Positions 51,208-62,120 of a stretch of 64,000 nt of DNA are shown here, piece after piece; position 1 is the first letter of the stretch, and each line of letters begins with the position of its first letter. The notes below the pieces were generated by a model. That model did no database searches. It was given only the letters and a program-made list of their open reading frames with translations, and was not told where the DNA came from. The stretch covers positions 41,793-105,792 of the forward strand of contig ARYC01001255.1 in assembly GCA_000711775.1 (NCBI GenBank). Direction: 5' to 3'. Position numbers and translations under genes: made by a program. Source of the stretch: Oxytricha trifallax. Its lineage: Eukaryota > Ciliophora > Spirotrichea > Sporadotrichida > Oxytrichidae.

Positions 51208-52175
51208 ATGCGTGAAGAAAATATTATAAATAATCGAATAGGATAAACACCTCTTTCGAGAATTCAAGAAATATCCAATATACTAAGAAAGATTTCATAA
51301 AACTTTGACACTTAACGTGAACGCTGCAAGACTATCAATAGTGGAACACAATAATTAACCATTAATAAAGAAAGAAATTCAAACTAAAAATATAAAAGTA
51401 AAATTAATTCGTTAATTCAGAGGAAGAAAATCTAACAGCATACAAAGAGGGGTAATACTTAAAATTGATATCCCAGATTCAGATAAGAAACCTAAAAAGC
51501 TCCTAAGAAAATTATTAATTATATTTTATTATGAAGACCAAACTTGTCCAGGGTCTTCCTTACTCATCGCTTACTCTCCCATCATTGTTCAACTCATCAA
51601 TGAAGACTAAAATGTGTTCAAAGCAAAAGCAAAATTTCAGTGTTAGTTCTTATAACTGAAACAACTTTACCCTAAAAAGTGCTAAATGAGTCATAAAACT
51701 ATTAACAAGTGCCCTCAATTAACTACAGTAATTAACAATCAATTAAATAAATTTTATATTATGGAAAGATAAAATTATTTCATTTTAAATAGTTGAGAGA
51801 AATCCTAAGCGTTTAATTTCAAAATAAACAGTAAAATAACATTAAACAGGCGATGAGTCTGCCTTTGAATTAAACGATATGATATTAAAAATTAACAAAT
51901 AATCATAAAAAGGCTTAAAGCCTAGGCGAGACGATAAAAGAGCAAAGACTTTACAGGACGAGCTCAAATTAAAACCTTCAAAAATGAAAATGAGTATAAA
52001 ATAGCAATCGCCATATATTGAGAGAAACTAAAAATTATCTAGAAAATATCTTCTTAAACAATGCTTTCACTTTTCAGTAAGCATATTCATAATTATTATA
52101 AAAGAGCCAATATCTTAATGGGCTTTTATATATTAATTGAATAATAAAAGATTTTATGATTATAGCATACAATGA
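51208..52175 (+). CDS. Basic protein of unknown function with two introns
   Basis: ATG 51208 opens MREENIINNRIGQTPLSRI, then NILRKISQNFDTQRERCKTI. Two GT-AG introns restore the frame exactly: 51452-51476 (25 nt, bypassing a TGA) and 51792-51849 (58 nt, bypassing another TGA). Spliced text includes KRDSDKKPKKLLRKLLIIFY, TCPGSSLLIAYSPIIVQLIN and SDESAFELNDMILKINKQSQ, ending at TGA 52173. The protein is Lys/Arg/Gln-rich with a basic C-terminal half (KGLKPRRDDKRAKTLQDELK). No domain recognised; nuclear or nucleic-acid-binding location is only a guess from charge. No IES seen. Confidence 0.6.
51452..51476 (+). other. Intron, 25 nt
   Basis: GTAATAC...ATCCCAG; removal joins ...HTKRG to ATTCAGATAAG as HTKR-DSDKK in frame and removes an in-frame TGA. 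Very short spirotrich-type intron. Confidence 0.7.
51792..51849 (+). other. Intron, 58 nt
   Basis: GTTGAGAG...TTAAACAG; removal joins FILN to SDESAFELN in frame and removes a TGA at 51794. Confidence 0.65.
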
Positions 52176-52990
52176 AGAGTATGACTTCTATTTTGAAAAT
52201 GAAAAACAAATAGTGATAGTTTTAAAATACTAAGTAAATGAAGGAATAACATGAATAGATGCGTATAGATTCTAAAAGTGATTGAACACCATAGAAAAAT
52301 TAGAAACAAATGTTCAGGAATATTTTGATGATAACATTCATGTGGAAATTAGATACTGTATGGCTTGTTACATTTATTATGTTAATTTATGATTTTAAAA
52401 TAAATATTACTCATTTTATATACTCTTAATATCTAAACATTGTAGGAATAGTGGAAGATGTGTAACAACTTATGATCATCACTTTATGTTTAGTAAATAA
52501 ATAATTAAATCATTTATTTATAACTGCATAGGGGAAAGAAAAAGGATGTACTTTTATTTTACCTTTGGTTTTTTAATTCCTGCGTTCATAATCCTTATTA
52601 CTTCTTTGAAGACGGTCAAAATCAAGCACTCGGAATTATTAATATGATTTCATGAGGAGGTTTTATGTTTTTGATAACTTACCTACTCACATTTTATACT
52701 TTCTGAAATTTCAAATAAAAAAACTTTGGAGTGTCTGAATTGGAAAAAGATAAGTTATCTATCAGTGTGGTCTAGAAAACTAAGCAGTCCATTAAATATT
52801 GGAATCAGAAATCATTTAAGATTGTATGTCTGCTACAGCTTAGCCAATTACAACTAATTTGTGTGGAGAATGCCCAGGAGAGGTCAGATTTACAAATACA
52901 AAAGATAAAACAACAATCAAACGTTTATACTGTTAAAAAGTTTCATTACAAAAAGAGAATGTTTTCATTCTTATATTAAAGCTTAAACAT
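52157..52990 (+). pseudogene. Degenerate DHHC-type palmitoyltransferase-like gene
   Basis: Patches on + strand: 52157-52395 (EEYDFYFENEKQIVIVLKYQ; EYFDDNIHVEIRYCMACYIY), 52438-52492 (HCRNSGRCVTTYDHHFMFS) and 52526-52660 (NCIGERKRMYFYFTFGFLIP, then a TM segment). EIRYCxxCxIY, HCRxxxRCVxxYDHH and NCIGERxxxYF in this order are the signature of the zinc-binding core of protein S-acyltransferases. Two key residues are changed: the catalytic Cys of DHHC is Phe (TTT) and one zinc Cys in HCRxC is Ser (AGT). Frame TGAs occur at 52252 and 52279, and the RPPR linker between CxxC and HC is missing. A small IES with pointer TAA could join FS to NCIG. A further patch 52725-52985 (GVSELEKDKLSISVVQKTKQ; SFKIVCLLQLSQLQLICVEN) may be the cytosolic tail. 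Likely an inactive or decaying copy. Confidence 0.6.
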
Positions 52991-53009
52991 CATTAAGTTG
53001 ATTTATTTC

Positions 53010-53715
53010 ATTTAAAATTACTCATCATCATCATCATCTATTATGTATTACTGTAATAGAAAATATAAATTATTAGGGATAACTTCTCAATAGCTCAGAA
53101 CTTTTGATTGACTTACTTTGGAGATCATTATGAATATTGTCATAGTTTTCAGTTTCCTACTTGATTTCATCATTCTGATTCATTAAATCGGTAGGTTCTG
53201 CTTTTAGCCATAAGTTTAGAGAAGTAGTTTTTTGCTATTTATAACATCTTGCTATCCTCATCAGTGTTCAATTTTCAACATTTGTCATCTTTATTTTAAG
53301 GCACTAGATTAATTTACTGAGCATTGATATAAATTATTTGGGATGCTATATGCATTTTTGAGATTTATTTTATATAGATTGGCAGTTCATCAACTTTTTC
53401 AAGTTAAATGTGATCTTAGTCTATATTATTTGTAAGGTTTAATTTAAAACTGTTAAAAATTATTTTGAATTAAATATTGTTGTGATGTTATACGAATCCT
53501 TTCATTGTATACTGCTCAAATATAAATTTTTGTCGGCTTGCTCATCTTGGTATATGAATTATTCTGGGTTTATTTTATCCTTAGTATCTTAGCTTTTGAT
53601 GGGGTTTTAATCATCTACCTAAGAATATTAATGGTTCTTGTTTTCAATTTTATCAATGTGATTTAATTATGGTCCTAAACTTTTAAAAACAAATTTTTAT
53701 ATTTTTTCATCATGA
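53010..53715 (-). CDS. Hydrophilic protein with one intron, unknown
   Basis: Minus-strand frame: HIDKIENKNHQYSQVDDQNP and INPEQFIYQDEQADKNLYLS, then after a 44-nt intron (53450-53493) FKLNLTNNIDQDHIQLEKVD, ELPIYIKQISKMHIASQII and DEDSKMLQIAKNYFSKLMAK. Near 53190 the reading shifts to LMNQNDEIKQETENYDNIHN. A polyacidic or poly-Met tract follows, depending on frame, at 53029-53043. In-frame TGA codons occur at 53512-53514 and 53275-53277. The intron restores frame exactly, which supports transcription of the ancestral gene. No domain recognised. Confidence 0.5.
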
Positions 53716-53799
53716 CAAATGAATAAACTTTATAATCTTTAATTAGAAAATTAAAATAGTTTAATTAGATATATATAAATATATATAAATATATCCAGT

Positions 53800-54530
53800 A
53801 AGTGAATCACCATCAATCTTATAAAAAAACTCGGAGAGACTAAGTAATTTCTTTAATTAGAAGAGCTAAAAAGATTCTATTCTTGAATAAGAAATAATAA
53901 TAGATAGAGTAGTAGGGGTTCAAATTAAATAAGCTAGAAAGGTTTGATAAAATTTATTAAAGTGTACTATAAATAAGTTCTTAGACAAAAACTTATTAAG
54001 TAGAGAAATTCAAAGATAAAATATCAGGAAATAAGACGTAACAAAATTATTAATTATTAAATATTATTTGGATTAATCAAATAGCAAAACATTTGCATTA
54101 AAGAATAGAAACCAATGTAGACTAAAAATAACACTTCATTCAATACCTCAACTCTGCTAGAAAAAATGACAAGACTAGAAACTAACAATTATCAAATTTC
54201 TTTACTGATAAACATTTACAAACTAATAATAAGTATTTTCAAGAAATCACAAATTAAAACTAGAAATCAAAAATACTTTATAGTAAACTGATGGGAACTC
54301 TAGTTAATAGTAAAAACCAGAAAATCCTCAAATGATACTTGATATAATAACGTGATGCCTTTTAAGTTTAAATCACCTAATGTTAAGGAAGAGAGTGTTT
54401 CTGAATAACTTTTTAAAGAAGACTTGCTTCTAGAATATACATTTTGCGAATTTATTTTGATTTGCTGTAATATAAATCCCATTTATAACTATTACATATT
54501 AAATTTATTAAGCTAAGGTACTAGGATGTC
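53800..54530 (+). CDS. Basic Q/N/K-rich protein, unknown
   Basis: From about 53815 a + frame without TGA runs about 175 codons: KTRRDQVISLIRRAKKILFL, GFKLNKLERFDKIYQSVLQI, NIIWINQIAKHLHQRIETNV, SNFFTDKHLQTNNKYFQEIT and KILYSKLMGTLVNSKNQKIL, to TGA 54336. A +1 frame continues VMPFKFKSPNVKEESVSEQL and FKEDLLLEYTFCEF to about 54480, implying an intron, IES or frameshift near 54340. The Arg/Lys cluster at the N-terminus is a possible nuclear-targeting or importin-binding stretch (weak). The minus-strand 60-codon ORF at 54300-54482 is a shadow. Confidence 0.5.
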
Positions 54531-55125
54531 AAGTTAATTTAGAGATTGAACTTCCTTATCTTGAGCAATTTCCTTTCTTTCAGATTTATCATTAATAAAA
54601 TAAAATAAATTTGTTGCTCTTCTCCTTATTCTCTGGTTTATTCTATTACCTCCTAAACTTATTCCCTGAATTACCACTTCATCTATTTACTAACTGTCAT
54701 TTATAATTTAAAATAAAATATTTTTATTGGCTCTTCAGTATTATCTTCATTGTTTACATTGTTTTAATTTTCTAAGATTTAATGTTAACATGCATTATAT
54801 TACAATGAAGTAGAAATATATATATTGAGAATAGAAAGCTACTGTAACACAATAAATATGATTTATGGCATTATTTTCAGCATTTTATTTACTATTTTAT
54901 AATTAATAAAATGAAAATTATTCTTTTTAATAAAGCATTGATAAAATATTTTTCTAAAAATAATTATTGTATTAAAATTTATAATAATTACAATTATCAT
55001 TCAGATTAATATTGAAAATATAATTATTCCAAATAAAATTTAATTTATTTCTAACGGTTATTAACTTTATTAGTTAAAATTTATTTTATTTCTAAAAAAA
55101 GACTACCAGATTAACGAAAATAAAA
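54531..55125. other. Spacer before the RING gene
   Basis: 54531-54790 is slightly GC-richer but no convincing protein was found in either strand. 54800-55125 is AT-rich and presumably contains the upstream region of the RING gene. Confidence 0.4.
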
Positions 55126-56296
55126 ATGTCAAACTTTATTAAAAGTCCATATTATGAAATTACTTAATGTCCCATCTGCCAATGTAATGCTTCAAATGAT
55201 TTAGTTGCGCTCGATTGTGGCCATGTACTACACTGAGAATGGTAAAGATATTTTTTATTTATAACTTTAACAGCGTATATATGGGCTATACATTGAAAAT
55301 TAAATGCCCTTTATGTAAACATGAATAAAATGTCGCGGACATGCAATAGGTTTTTTTCGAACTTTAAAGTAAACATTTTTAACTTAAAATTTTCATTAAT
55401 ATTCAATATAGTAATTGAATCTGAAGAGATGTAGTAACTTTTTTAAAAGTTAAGTAACGACGAATAGATGCTTGTAAAAGATTTACAAAGGAAATTGATT
55501 AATATTTTTGAAGAAAACAAAATACTAAACAAAGATATCAACGAAAAGAAATCAGAGCTAATTGACATAAAATAAGAATTAGAAATATTAGAATCAGAAA
55601 GCTAATAATAGAAATAATAATCATAAATTTTATTATATCTTAATTGAAACAAACTCTAGAATAATATGAGTAATAAATTTAAGAAAAAGATGGTAAAATA
55701 GAAATAACGAAGTTTTATAATGGCGAATTATAAAAAGATAAAGCAGGTATGAGGAAGCAAATAGATGAATTTAATAAAATATTCAATGATATAGAGAAAG
55801 AAGTAATTAGATCAGTTAGAGGAGAAATCATTATACAAGCTAAAGAATACTCATATTCTGAAAAAATCCGAAAGATAAAACAACACGCCATGAGATTCAT
55901 TACTAACTAAGAATTAAACAATAGACAAATTGAAGGTTATAAAACACAATTAAATGAAAAAGATAGAGAAATAAATAATCTAAAGGAATAATTACAGCAG
56001 GCTCAAGATAATTACTAAGCACTTAACAACAAGTTATTACCACTACTTAATTAGAATCAATTTTATAGTAGAGAACAACCGACATAATAATAAACATTCT
56101 AATAATAAGGAGTTAATTAAGAATTGTAGAATTAAAACACACAGTAGAACAAAGACATAGAAATGGAATAAGAGACAGATTAAGTAATAACTTATAATTT
56201 TGTTTTAATTTTATAAATAAACTAGAAGTTAGCAAAAAATGTAAAATCATAAGAAAAGAAAATATAATTAATTCACTGGACCTAAATTCACTATTG
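55126..56296 (+). CDS. RING-finger coiled-coil protein (possible E3 ubiquitin ligase)
   Basis: ATG 55126: MSNFIKSPYYEIT, then a RING domain CPIC...DCGHVLH-x-EC...KCPLCK (residues about 15-55). Three introns fit: 55242-55273 (32 nt, whose removal creates the sixth ligand Cys from TG+C), 55369-55411 (43 nt) and 56184-56232 (49 nt). After the RING comes a long coiled coil (SNDEQMLVKDLQRKLINIF; NEKKSELIDIKQELEILESE; QIDEFNKIFNDIEKEVIRSV), a Q-rich linker and a basic end (HKKRKYNQFTGPKFTI) that runs into another GT at 56296, so the 3' end is open. RING plus coiled coil is typical of E3 ubiquitin ligases. Oddities: TGA at 55234-55236 inside the RING, at the non-ligand position between the fifth and sixth ligands, and a frameshift in a TAA-rich (Gln) tract near 55625. 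Confidence 0.75.
55242..55273 (+). other. Intron, 32 nt, in the RING domain
   Basis: GTAAAGATA...TTTAACAG. Splicing joins GAATG to CGTATATATG, giving Glu-Cys-Val and completing the RING ligand set. This is strong evidence for a genuine intron. Confidence 0.8.
55369..55411 (+). other. Intron, 43 nt
   Basis: GTAAACATT...CAATATAG; removal joins FFELQ to IIESEEMQQLFQKL in frame. Confidence 0.75.
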
Positions 56297-57555
56297 TAAG
56301 TATATAAAAATCAAAATTTGATATTTAATAATATTTTTTTAACTTGGGTTTTATAATTGCTAAACTTATTAATGTTTCTGACTAATTTTAATTAAATATT
56401 ATTTATGCTATATTAAAAAATTTAGCCTCATTATAAAATTAATTTTTCATTACAAATTGTTATCAGTAAATTCTTAAATTTATGTGAAAGTTATAAATTA
56501 TATTTAATTTGATGGCAAATTTTCTGCCCTTAAAAAGTACTATCCCATCCCTAAAGAAATTTTTTACTCCCTAAAAAAATAAATATTGAATAATTTCATT
56601 AAATTTATATTTTTTTATTTAGATTGTTAAACGTTAATTGAATTGAAAAATAAATATAAGCATGAAAAATGTAATTAGTTAAAAAAATTATAAAAGGTTT
56701 TTCTATAAATATAGAGATAGTTATATTTTTATTGAAACATTTAATTGTGTTGAACTTGTTTCAGTTTAGTTTTACCATATTCTATCTTATCATTTTTATA
56801 TTTGCTACCTAACATCAACTATCTTTATTATTATTGTTCTGCAACTACTTTTATCGTTAATGAAATGGCAAATTTTATTTGTAAAATTCTATTAGGGGGA
56901 AAATTTCCAAATATTCAATTAAATTCCAATATCATAAATGAGAATTTTATTTTTATTTTGCAGCATTTAATATATTTAAGCACATAAAATGAAAATTTTA
57001 CAGTAATATTTGCACATTATAGTTATGAAATTTCAGAATATACAAGAGTCCTGTCTTGACTTATCGCTATTGTTGTATTTATAAGAGATTTAGTTAAAAT
57101 ATCATTTCCTATTTTACATTAGCTTCCAGTTATATCTTATTTCTGAGTAGCTTAAAATTTATCCCAATTCTATCAAGTTTAATTTTGCATTCTTTACATT
57201 CATCTAACTTACCTTTGCTTTATTGTATTTTTAAGTTGGATTAGAAATTTATGAGTTCTCTTAGAAGGTCTCATGAATTTTAATTTCTTTTGTCTAATAA
57301 TCCAGGCGACATAAAATCTTTGTGTTTATAGTTTTTAATGATAACTTTTAATGTTAATTATTAAAATTACACCGTTTCTGTTATGGGATACTGCTAGGTT
57401 CATGGTTTAAGTTACAATTAACCTCTTAAAGCTTTTTATACTCTTATCTTATATAGCTTTGATTAATCAATTTTGCTCCATAAGTGATATCATTCTTTTT
57501 ATTTCAATTAATGTTTACTATGACTAATAGTTTTGTTATTTACCAATCTAGTACT
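56297..57555. other. AT-rich spacer with possible remnant repeat
   Basis: After the last RING-gene splice donor no further exon was found. Around 56515-56575 and 56895-56915 short G/C runs (TTTTCTGCCC; GGGGGAAAATTTCC) vaguely resemble MITE B ends but are too diverged to call. The open frame 56802-56987 has no motif. Confidence 0.4.
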
Positions 57556-57559
57556 TCAA

Positions 57560-57890
57560 TATTGTAGAAATACATTTGATTTGTGGGAAAATAAATTTAT
57601 TATAAATTACTAATAATCTAATTCATGGCAGTTAACTTTTTGGAACCCTGAATATATGGTTCTTATTTTTTATAGAGAATTCAAAATCAGCTAGACTTTA
57701 CTATTGGCGTTACCCTCATTCTTATAGTTAAAGCGAGATAAATCGATTATAATTTATCTCGTTTCAACTATAAGATAAAGGATACCACCAATAGTAAAGT
57801 CTATCTAATTTTGAATTCTTTATAAAAAATAAGAACCATATTTTCAGGTTTCCAAAAAGTTAACTGCCACGAATTTATTTTTTTACAAAT
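57560..57890. mobile_element. Foldback element family A, copy 2
   Basis: Shares ends (TATTGTAGAAATACATTTGA) and ordered motifs GGCAGTTAACTTTTTGGAA, AGAGAATTCAAAATCAGCT and GACTTTACTATTGGCG with copy 1 at 25925-26345. Again arranged as a palindrome, with the centre around 57735-57745. Shorter and more diverged, with the outer right arm partly lost. Confidence 0.8.
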
Positions 57891-57899
57891 AATATTATT

Positions 57900-59770
57900 T
57901 CTAAACCTTCCATCAATTTCTCATATCGGTTAGCCAAAAATAAAAAAAAGTTTTATAATTAAATTAAAAAATTTTAAGTTTTTATAATTTTTGTAGAACG
58001 AAGTTTGTTTTATACTTGATTATTTAATCATCTAAAAATCAAACGAATTTTTAATTGGCTTAATAGGTTTGTTTAAATGTCCCATTTTTACAGATAAATT
58101 TTAATTTTTATCAAACTTAAATCTGCAGTTATTCTTTCTATAATTTATTCACGTCTTTTTTATATTTTTATTTATCCAAAATTTATCAATATTAAATCAT
58201 TATAATTAATAGTAATAGGCAAAGGATTTTTGGGAGTGTGAATTATTAGTTATTTTAAAGATGATGTTAATAAAAAATATTGTATATTTTAATTTGTTTT
58301 GGGGTAGTATGCAAATCATTGTGAAATGAAACCGCAGTGATAGTGTAGAATTCCTATTCCCATTTTAGTTTGAGTGGATCAATAAACATGAAAATATGTT
58401 TATAAGAAACACTTAATATATAAAAAAAAAATACAAGTTTTTAATAAAAAATTTTAGAGTATTCGCATTAATAAATTCATATTTCGAAAATATATAATAA
58501 TATTTAAAGTAAATATAAGTAATAAATTTTATCTTTATGAGTTAATTATTTCGAATTAAAATAAAAAAGATTAAAAGAAAATAAATTTATATTAAGAATT
58601 ATGTTAAGTTATTATTTATTAAATTTTTGTCTAAAATGAATTTCGTAACAAAAAATTAATTTTTAATAAATTTTTATAAATAATGAAAAAAGAAAATAAC
58701 ATAAAATGAAAAAACTGTTATGATTAAAACAGCTTAAGTTCGTATAAGTACAAATTTACTTTAAAAATTGCATTTTCACTTATTTATATTTCTATATAAG
58801 TTTATTATTTGAATTTTATATGAATAATAATAGCGACCCGTTCAATAATATTGATCACAATTACAAATTTTAAATCAATAATTCTTGTATAATATTAATA
58901 TAAAAAAGATATCAATTAAACCCTAAACCTCCTTAATATAATGAATTATTAATTTAATTTATGGAGCATAGATTGATTAATAATTGAAGAGTGTAGATAA
59001 ATATAGGATCAAGGGAAATTATTAGAATTTATTGAATATTAACTTAATCCCTCAAACAAATATAAATGCATGGCTTATTTCTTAAGGATTTTGATCTATC
59101 TTTAGACATTCAAGCTTAAAGCATATTATTATTACTATAATTTTTAATACATAAAATTTTCATGCTATATCGACTATTTTGTTTTCATAAAAATTAATTC
59201 ATAATCTTTGTAAAATTTAATATATTATAATACAAACAATACTTTTTATATATCTTATTAAAAACTGTAATATTGATAGACTTTTTTTATTAAGAAATCC
59301 CCCTACCTCAAAATCATAAATTAGTAAAAATATAAATAAACTGATCTTTAATGCTAGAATAGAATTGAACGAGGAAATTGTGAAAATAAAATTAAAATAT
59401 AAATTACTCATTGAAAATTCGTTAGCCCAAAATCCCATCAATCTCAAAACATCTATGTTTTGTTGACATGCATGGGTTTTTAATATTAGTTGGTAAAAGA
59501 ATTTAGGAGTTGGTTTAAATTTATTTGCAAATCTCTTTGAGTTCGAATTTGCGGTTTGAATTAAAAGGGTAGTTGGGAAATTTGCGAATAAGCGATTTCA
59601 CAGATTTGTATATTCTAGGGTAATACAAGGCCTTTTTCATAAAAACCCCATTCATTTATCGAAAAACGGCTTGAAAGTAGAGCAACTCCTATTGAAATTT
59701 AGAAGTTTTGCAAAAATATGTCACTCGTGTATAATCGCGATTATATATAAGCAAATGCAATTAATTAGAA
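57900..59770. other. AT-rich spacer left of the TBE-like element
   Basis: No coding patch was supported; the minus-strand ORF 59217-59447 is AT-biased hydrophobic without motif. From about 59540 the DNA becomes less AT-rich towards the transposon end and may include its outer remnants. Confidence 0.4.
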
Positions 59771-59775
59771 TCGCG

Positions 59776-59846
59776 AAAAACCCAAAACCCTAAAAGAGGT
59801 TTATAAGTGCTTTGATTTGTAGGGAATTTGTTAGGGGTTGGGGTTA
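59776..59846. repeat. Degenerate TBE terminal repeat (left)
   Basis: AAAAACCCAAAACCC followed by GAGGTTTATAAGTGCTTTGA and, further in, TTAGGGGTTGGGG. About 70 bp match the better-preserved terminus at 62927-63004 in the same orientation. Two C4 runs are reduced to C3, as expected for an old copy. Confidence 0.65.
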
Positions 59847-59892
59847 TTAATAGGTTTTAATGTGAAAAATTTAGGAAATGTATTTAATTTAA

Positions 59893-62120
59893 TCACTCAA
59901 AATGCACTTTTGGAACATGTGGGAGAGGTCTAAAGTTTATCTTACTTAACCACAACTCTATCTGCTCTATAGATATGTCTGATCTTGAGTTTGGTTTATT
60001 ATTATTGACTCCGCCATTTGTTTCATTGATTGAGACACTCTTGTTTTGTCAAAATTGCTTTATTCTTTGCCTAGCATCCTTCTCGCACCTCGTAGAGTAG
60101 TATTCATTGCCAGGCATATCGCACTCTATTATTATTGCTGCTAAAGCCCACACATCCCACTAAAAGTCACCATCTCTCCAGTCTTCTCTTTATGGATAAT
60201 ACCCTGGAGTTCCCATACAGTTCCAAGCCTTAATACTTCAACTCTTTAGGCTCTGTTGAAATCGATTATTTCTACTCTTACTGGTGAAAAATTTATCATT
60301 ATATTTTTTGGCTTCAAATCTCTTTTAACAATCTCTAACTTATGAAGCTCTTTAATGCCTTATACTGTCTGAGTTGCTATTTATCCAAGTTACTTATGAT
60401 TCCTTTGATCAGTAATAAAATCTCTGAGGGTCATTTCATAGAGTGTGAGTCTGAAAGCACATGATCCTTGCAAGAAGAACAGCATCTAACTTGATTAAGT
60501 AACTACACTCTTAAACTTTGCTTGAAGAAGTACTTGATACTCATTTGTAAACTCATCTAATATTTATCAGCACTTAAGAGATAGTTGAAGGGATACACCA
60601 TCTATTAAAGAGATTAATTAAAATGGGGAGACTGTTAAAATTAAATCAAAAAAGAGATCAATTAAAATTATGATCATCTCAATACACAAGAGTTAAGATC
60701 CAACTGTCACTATTTTGAATTAAGTTTGAGTAGATCCTTATTTATTTTTAATGTATTAATCAACTAACTAAAAATGGAATTTCTTTGTTTTTTCATCTTT
60801 TATAACTTTTTCTATTTTTTGTTCATCGATCAAGTAGATGCTGTAGCTGATCTTCAAGTTTTTTCATAATTTTCATAGATATCTTCAGGGTATCTTCCTC
60901 AAAAATTTTAAAGCGTGGAGTGTGTGGAGAGTGTGGAGTCTAACAGCAGCAATAACACTAGTAATAGCAATAATAGTACTAATAATCTCAAAATCAAGCA
61001 TTATTATGAGTCTGGTTGAAATTCTAGAGAATTTCAAAATTTTACATAACTAATTTTTTCTTAGTTTTCATCAACATCATCTTCATCATCATCTTCAACA
61101 TTAGAAATCACATCTATGAATTTTAGAAAAACAAGATGTTTTTGAAAAAATCCCAGACTCAAAATAATGCTTGATTTTGAGATTATTAGTGCTATTACTA
61201 CTATTATTGACAATATTGGGCTCCACACTCTCCACATTCCAAACTCTCCAAGGAAAATATAAGGAAGATACCCTGAAGATATCTATGAAAATTATGAAAA
61301 AACTTGAAGATCAGCTACAGCATCTACTTGATCGATGAACAAAAAATAGAAAAAGTTAAAAAAGATGAAAAAACAAAGAAATTCCATTTTTAGTTAGTTG
61401 ATTAATAAATTAAAATTAAATAAGGATATACTCAAACTTAATTCAAAATAGAGACTGTTGGATCTTAACTCTTGTGTATTGAGATGATCATATTTAATTG
61501 ATCTCTTTTTTGATTTAATTTTAACTGTCTCCCCATTTTAATTACACTCGCTTAATATGCGTATTGATGATCATTGATAACTTTCTTATCAAAGAAGTCT
61601 TCTAATATAAGATAGCTTTAAAGTGAAGTGTCTAGGTCATTTTAGGCAAGAACAGGAATCTTTTTTTATTGAATCTTGATCATAAATTTTGTTTATCAGA
61701 AGTCTGTTGGTTGCGTGCCTTCTTTACGCGCTCTAACTCACTTGCTTATTCAGGCCCTGCCACCTTAGAATATTCCCTCACTTTTCTTTTGTTGAGAAGC
61801 TAAAGCTTCAGCTCAACTTCATGATTCTCAACTTCTATTTCTTTCTTGTGAGCTTTTAATATATGCTTCGACAAGTCTCTTGTATGACAGTATTTCTTAT
61901 GGCACTCAAAGCAGTCATACTTTCCATCTTTTTTATCATGCTTTAAGTATACAGTGGCATTTGCTTCTCTATGCTCTTTCATATGTCTGTACCTGCTTGA
62001 TTTATGAGCGAAATATCTCTCACATAACTTACAAAAATAGACTTCAACTTCTTCAGTTTGTTTAAGAATTTCATTAATACCTTTCTCCTCCTCTCTTTCT
62101 CCCACACACTTGCTTGCCAT
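59893..62120 (-). pseudogene. TBE C2H2 zinc-finger/kinase gene, interrupted
   Basis: Read from 62120: MASKCVGEREEEKGINEI, then two C2H2 fingers (CKLCERYFAHKSSRYRHMKE-H and CFECHKKYCHTRDLSKHILK-AH; both C-x2-C-x12-H-x3/4-H), then through TAG as G-ln into KRKVREYSKVAGPEQASELE. A TGA/frameshift near 61690 leads to KKIPVLAQNDLDTSLQSYLI. A 930-bp palindrome (60615-61544) then interrupts the gene. Past it come kinase motifs: LTLYEMTLRDFI, catalytic loop VKRDLKPKNIMIN, IDFNRA in place of DFG, and after a frameshift near 60225 GTPGYYPQREDWRDGDFQWD (APE/DxW region), ending VPKVHFE at TGA 59893. An in-frame TGA lies at 60049-60051. Zinc finger followed by kinase is the architecture of the TBE 57-kDa protein. 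This copy is inactive. Confidence 0.75.
60615..61544. mobile_element. 930-bp foldback element inserted in the TBE kinase gene
   Basis: Near-perfect inverted arms of about 400 bp (left 60615-61015, right 61145-61544) around a centre of about 130 bp with a CATCATCATC tract. The outer ends are TAATTAAAATGGGGAGACTG and its mirror. The terminal TA on both sides may be a Tc1-like TA target duplication. The arms contain TGGAGAGTGTGGAGT and a long AT-rich region. No protein-coding content. It separates the zinc-finger and kinase halves of the host gene, so it was inserted after (or caused) its inactivation. Confidence 0.85.

Noticed and set aside
56515..56915. A fourth MITE family B copy
   Set aside because: Only short G/C runs and a partial TTTCC motif match; ends are not convincingly inverted and no duplication was found.
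61880..62065. 61-codon + strand ORF
   Set aside because: Antisense shadow of the C2H2 zinc-finger coding region.
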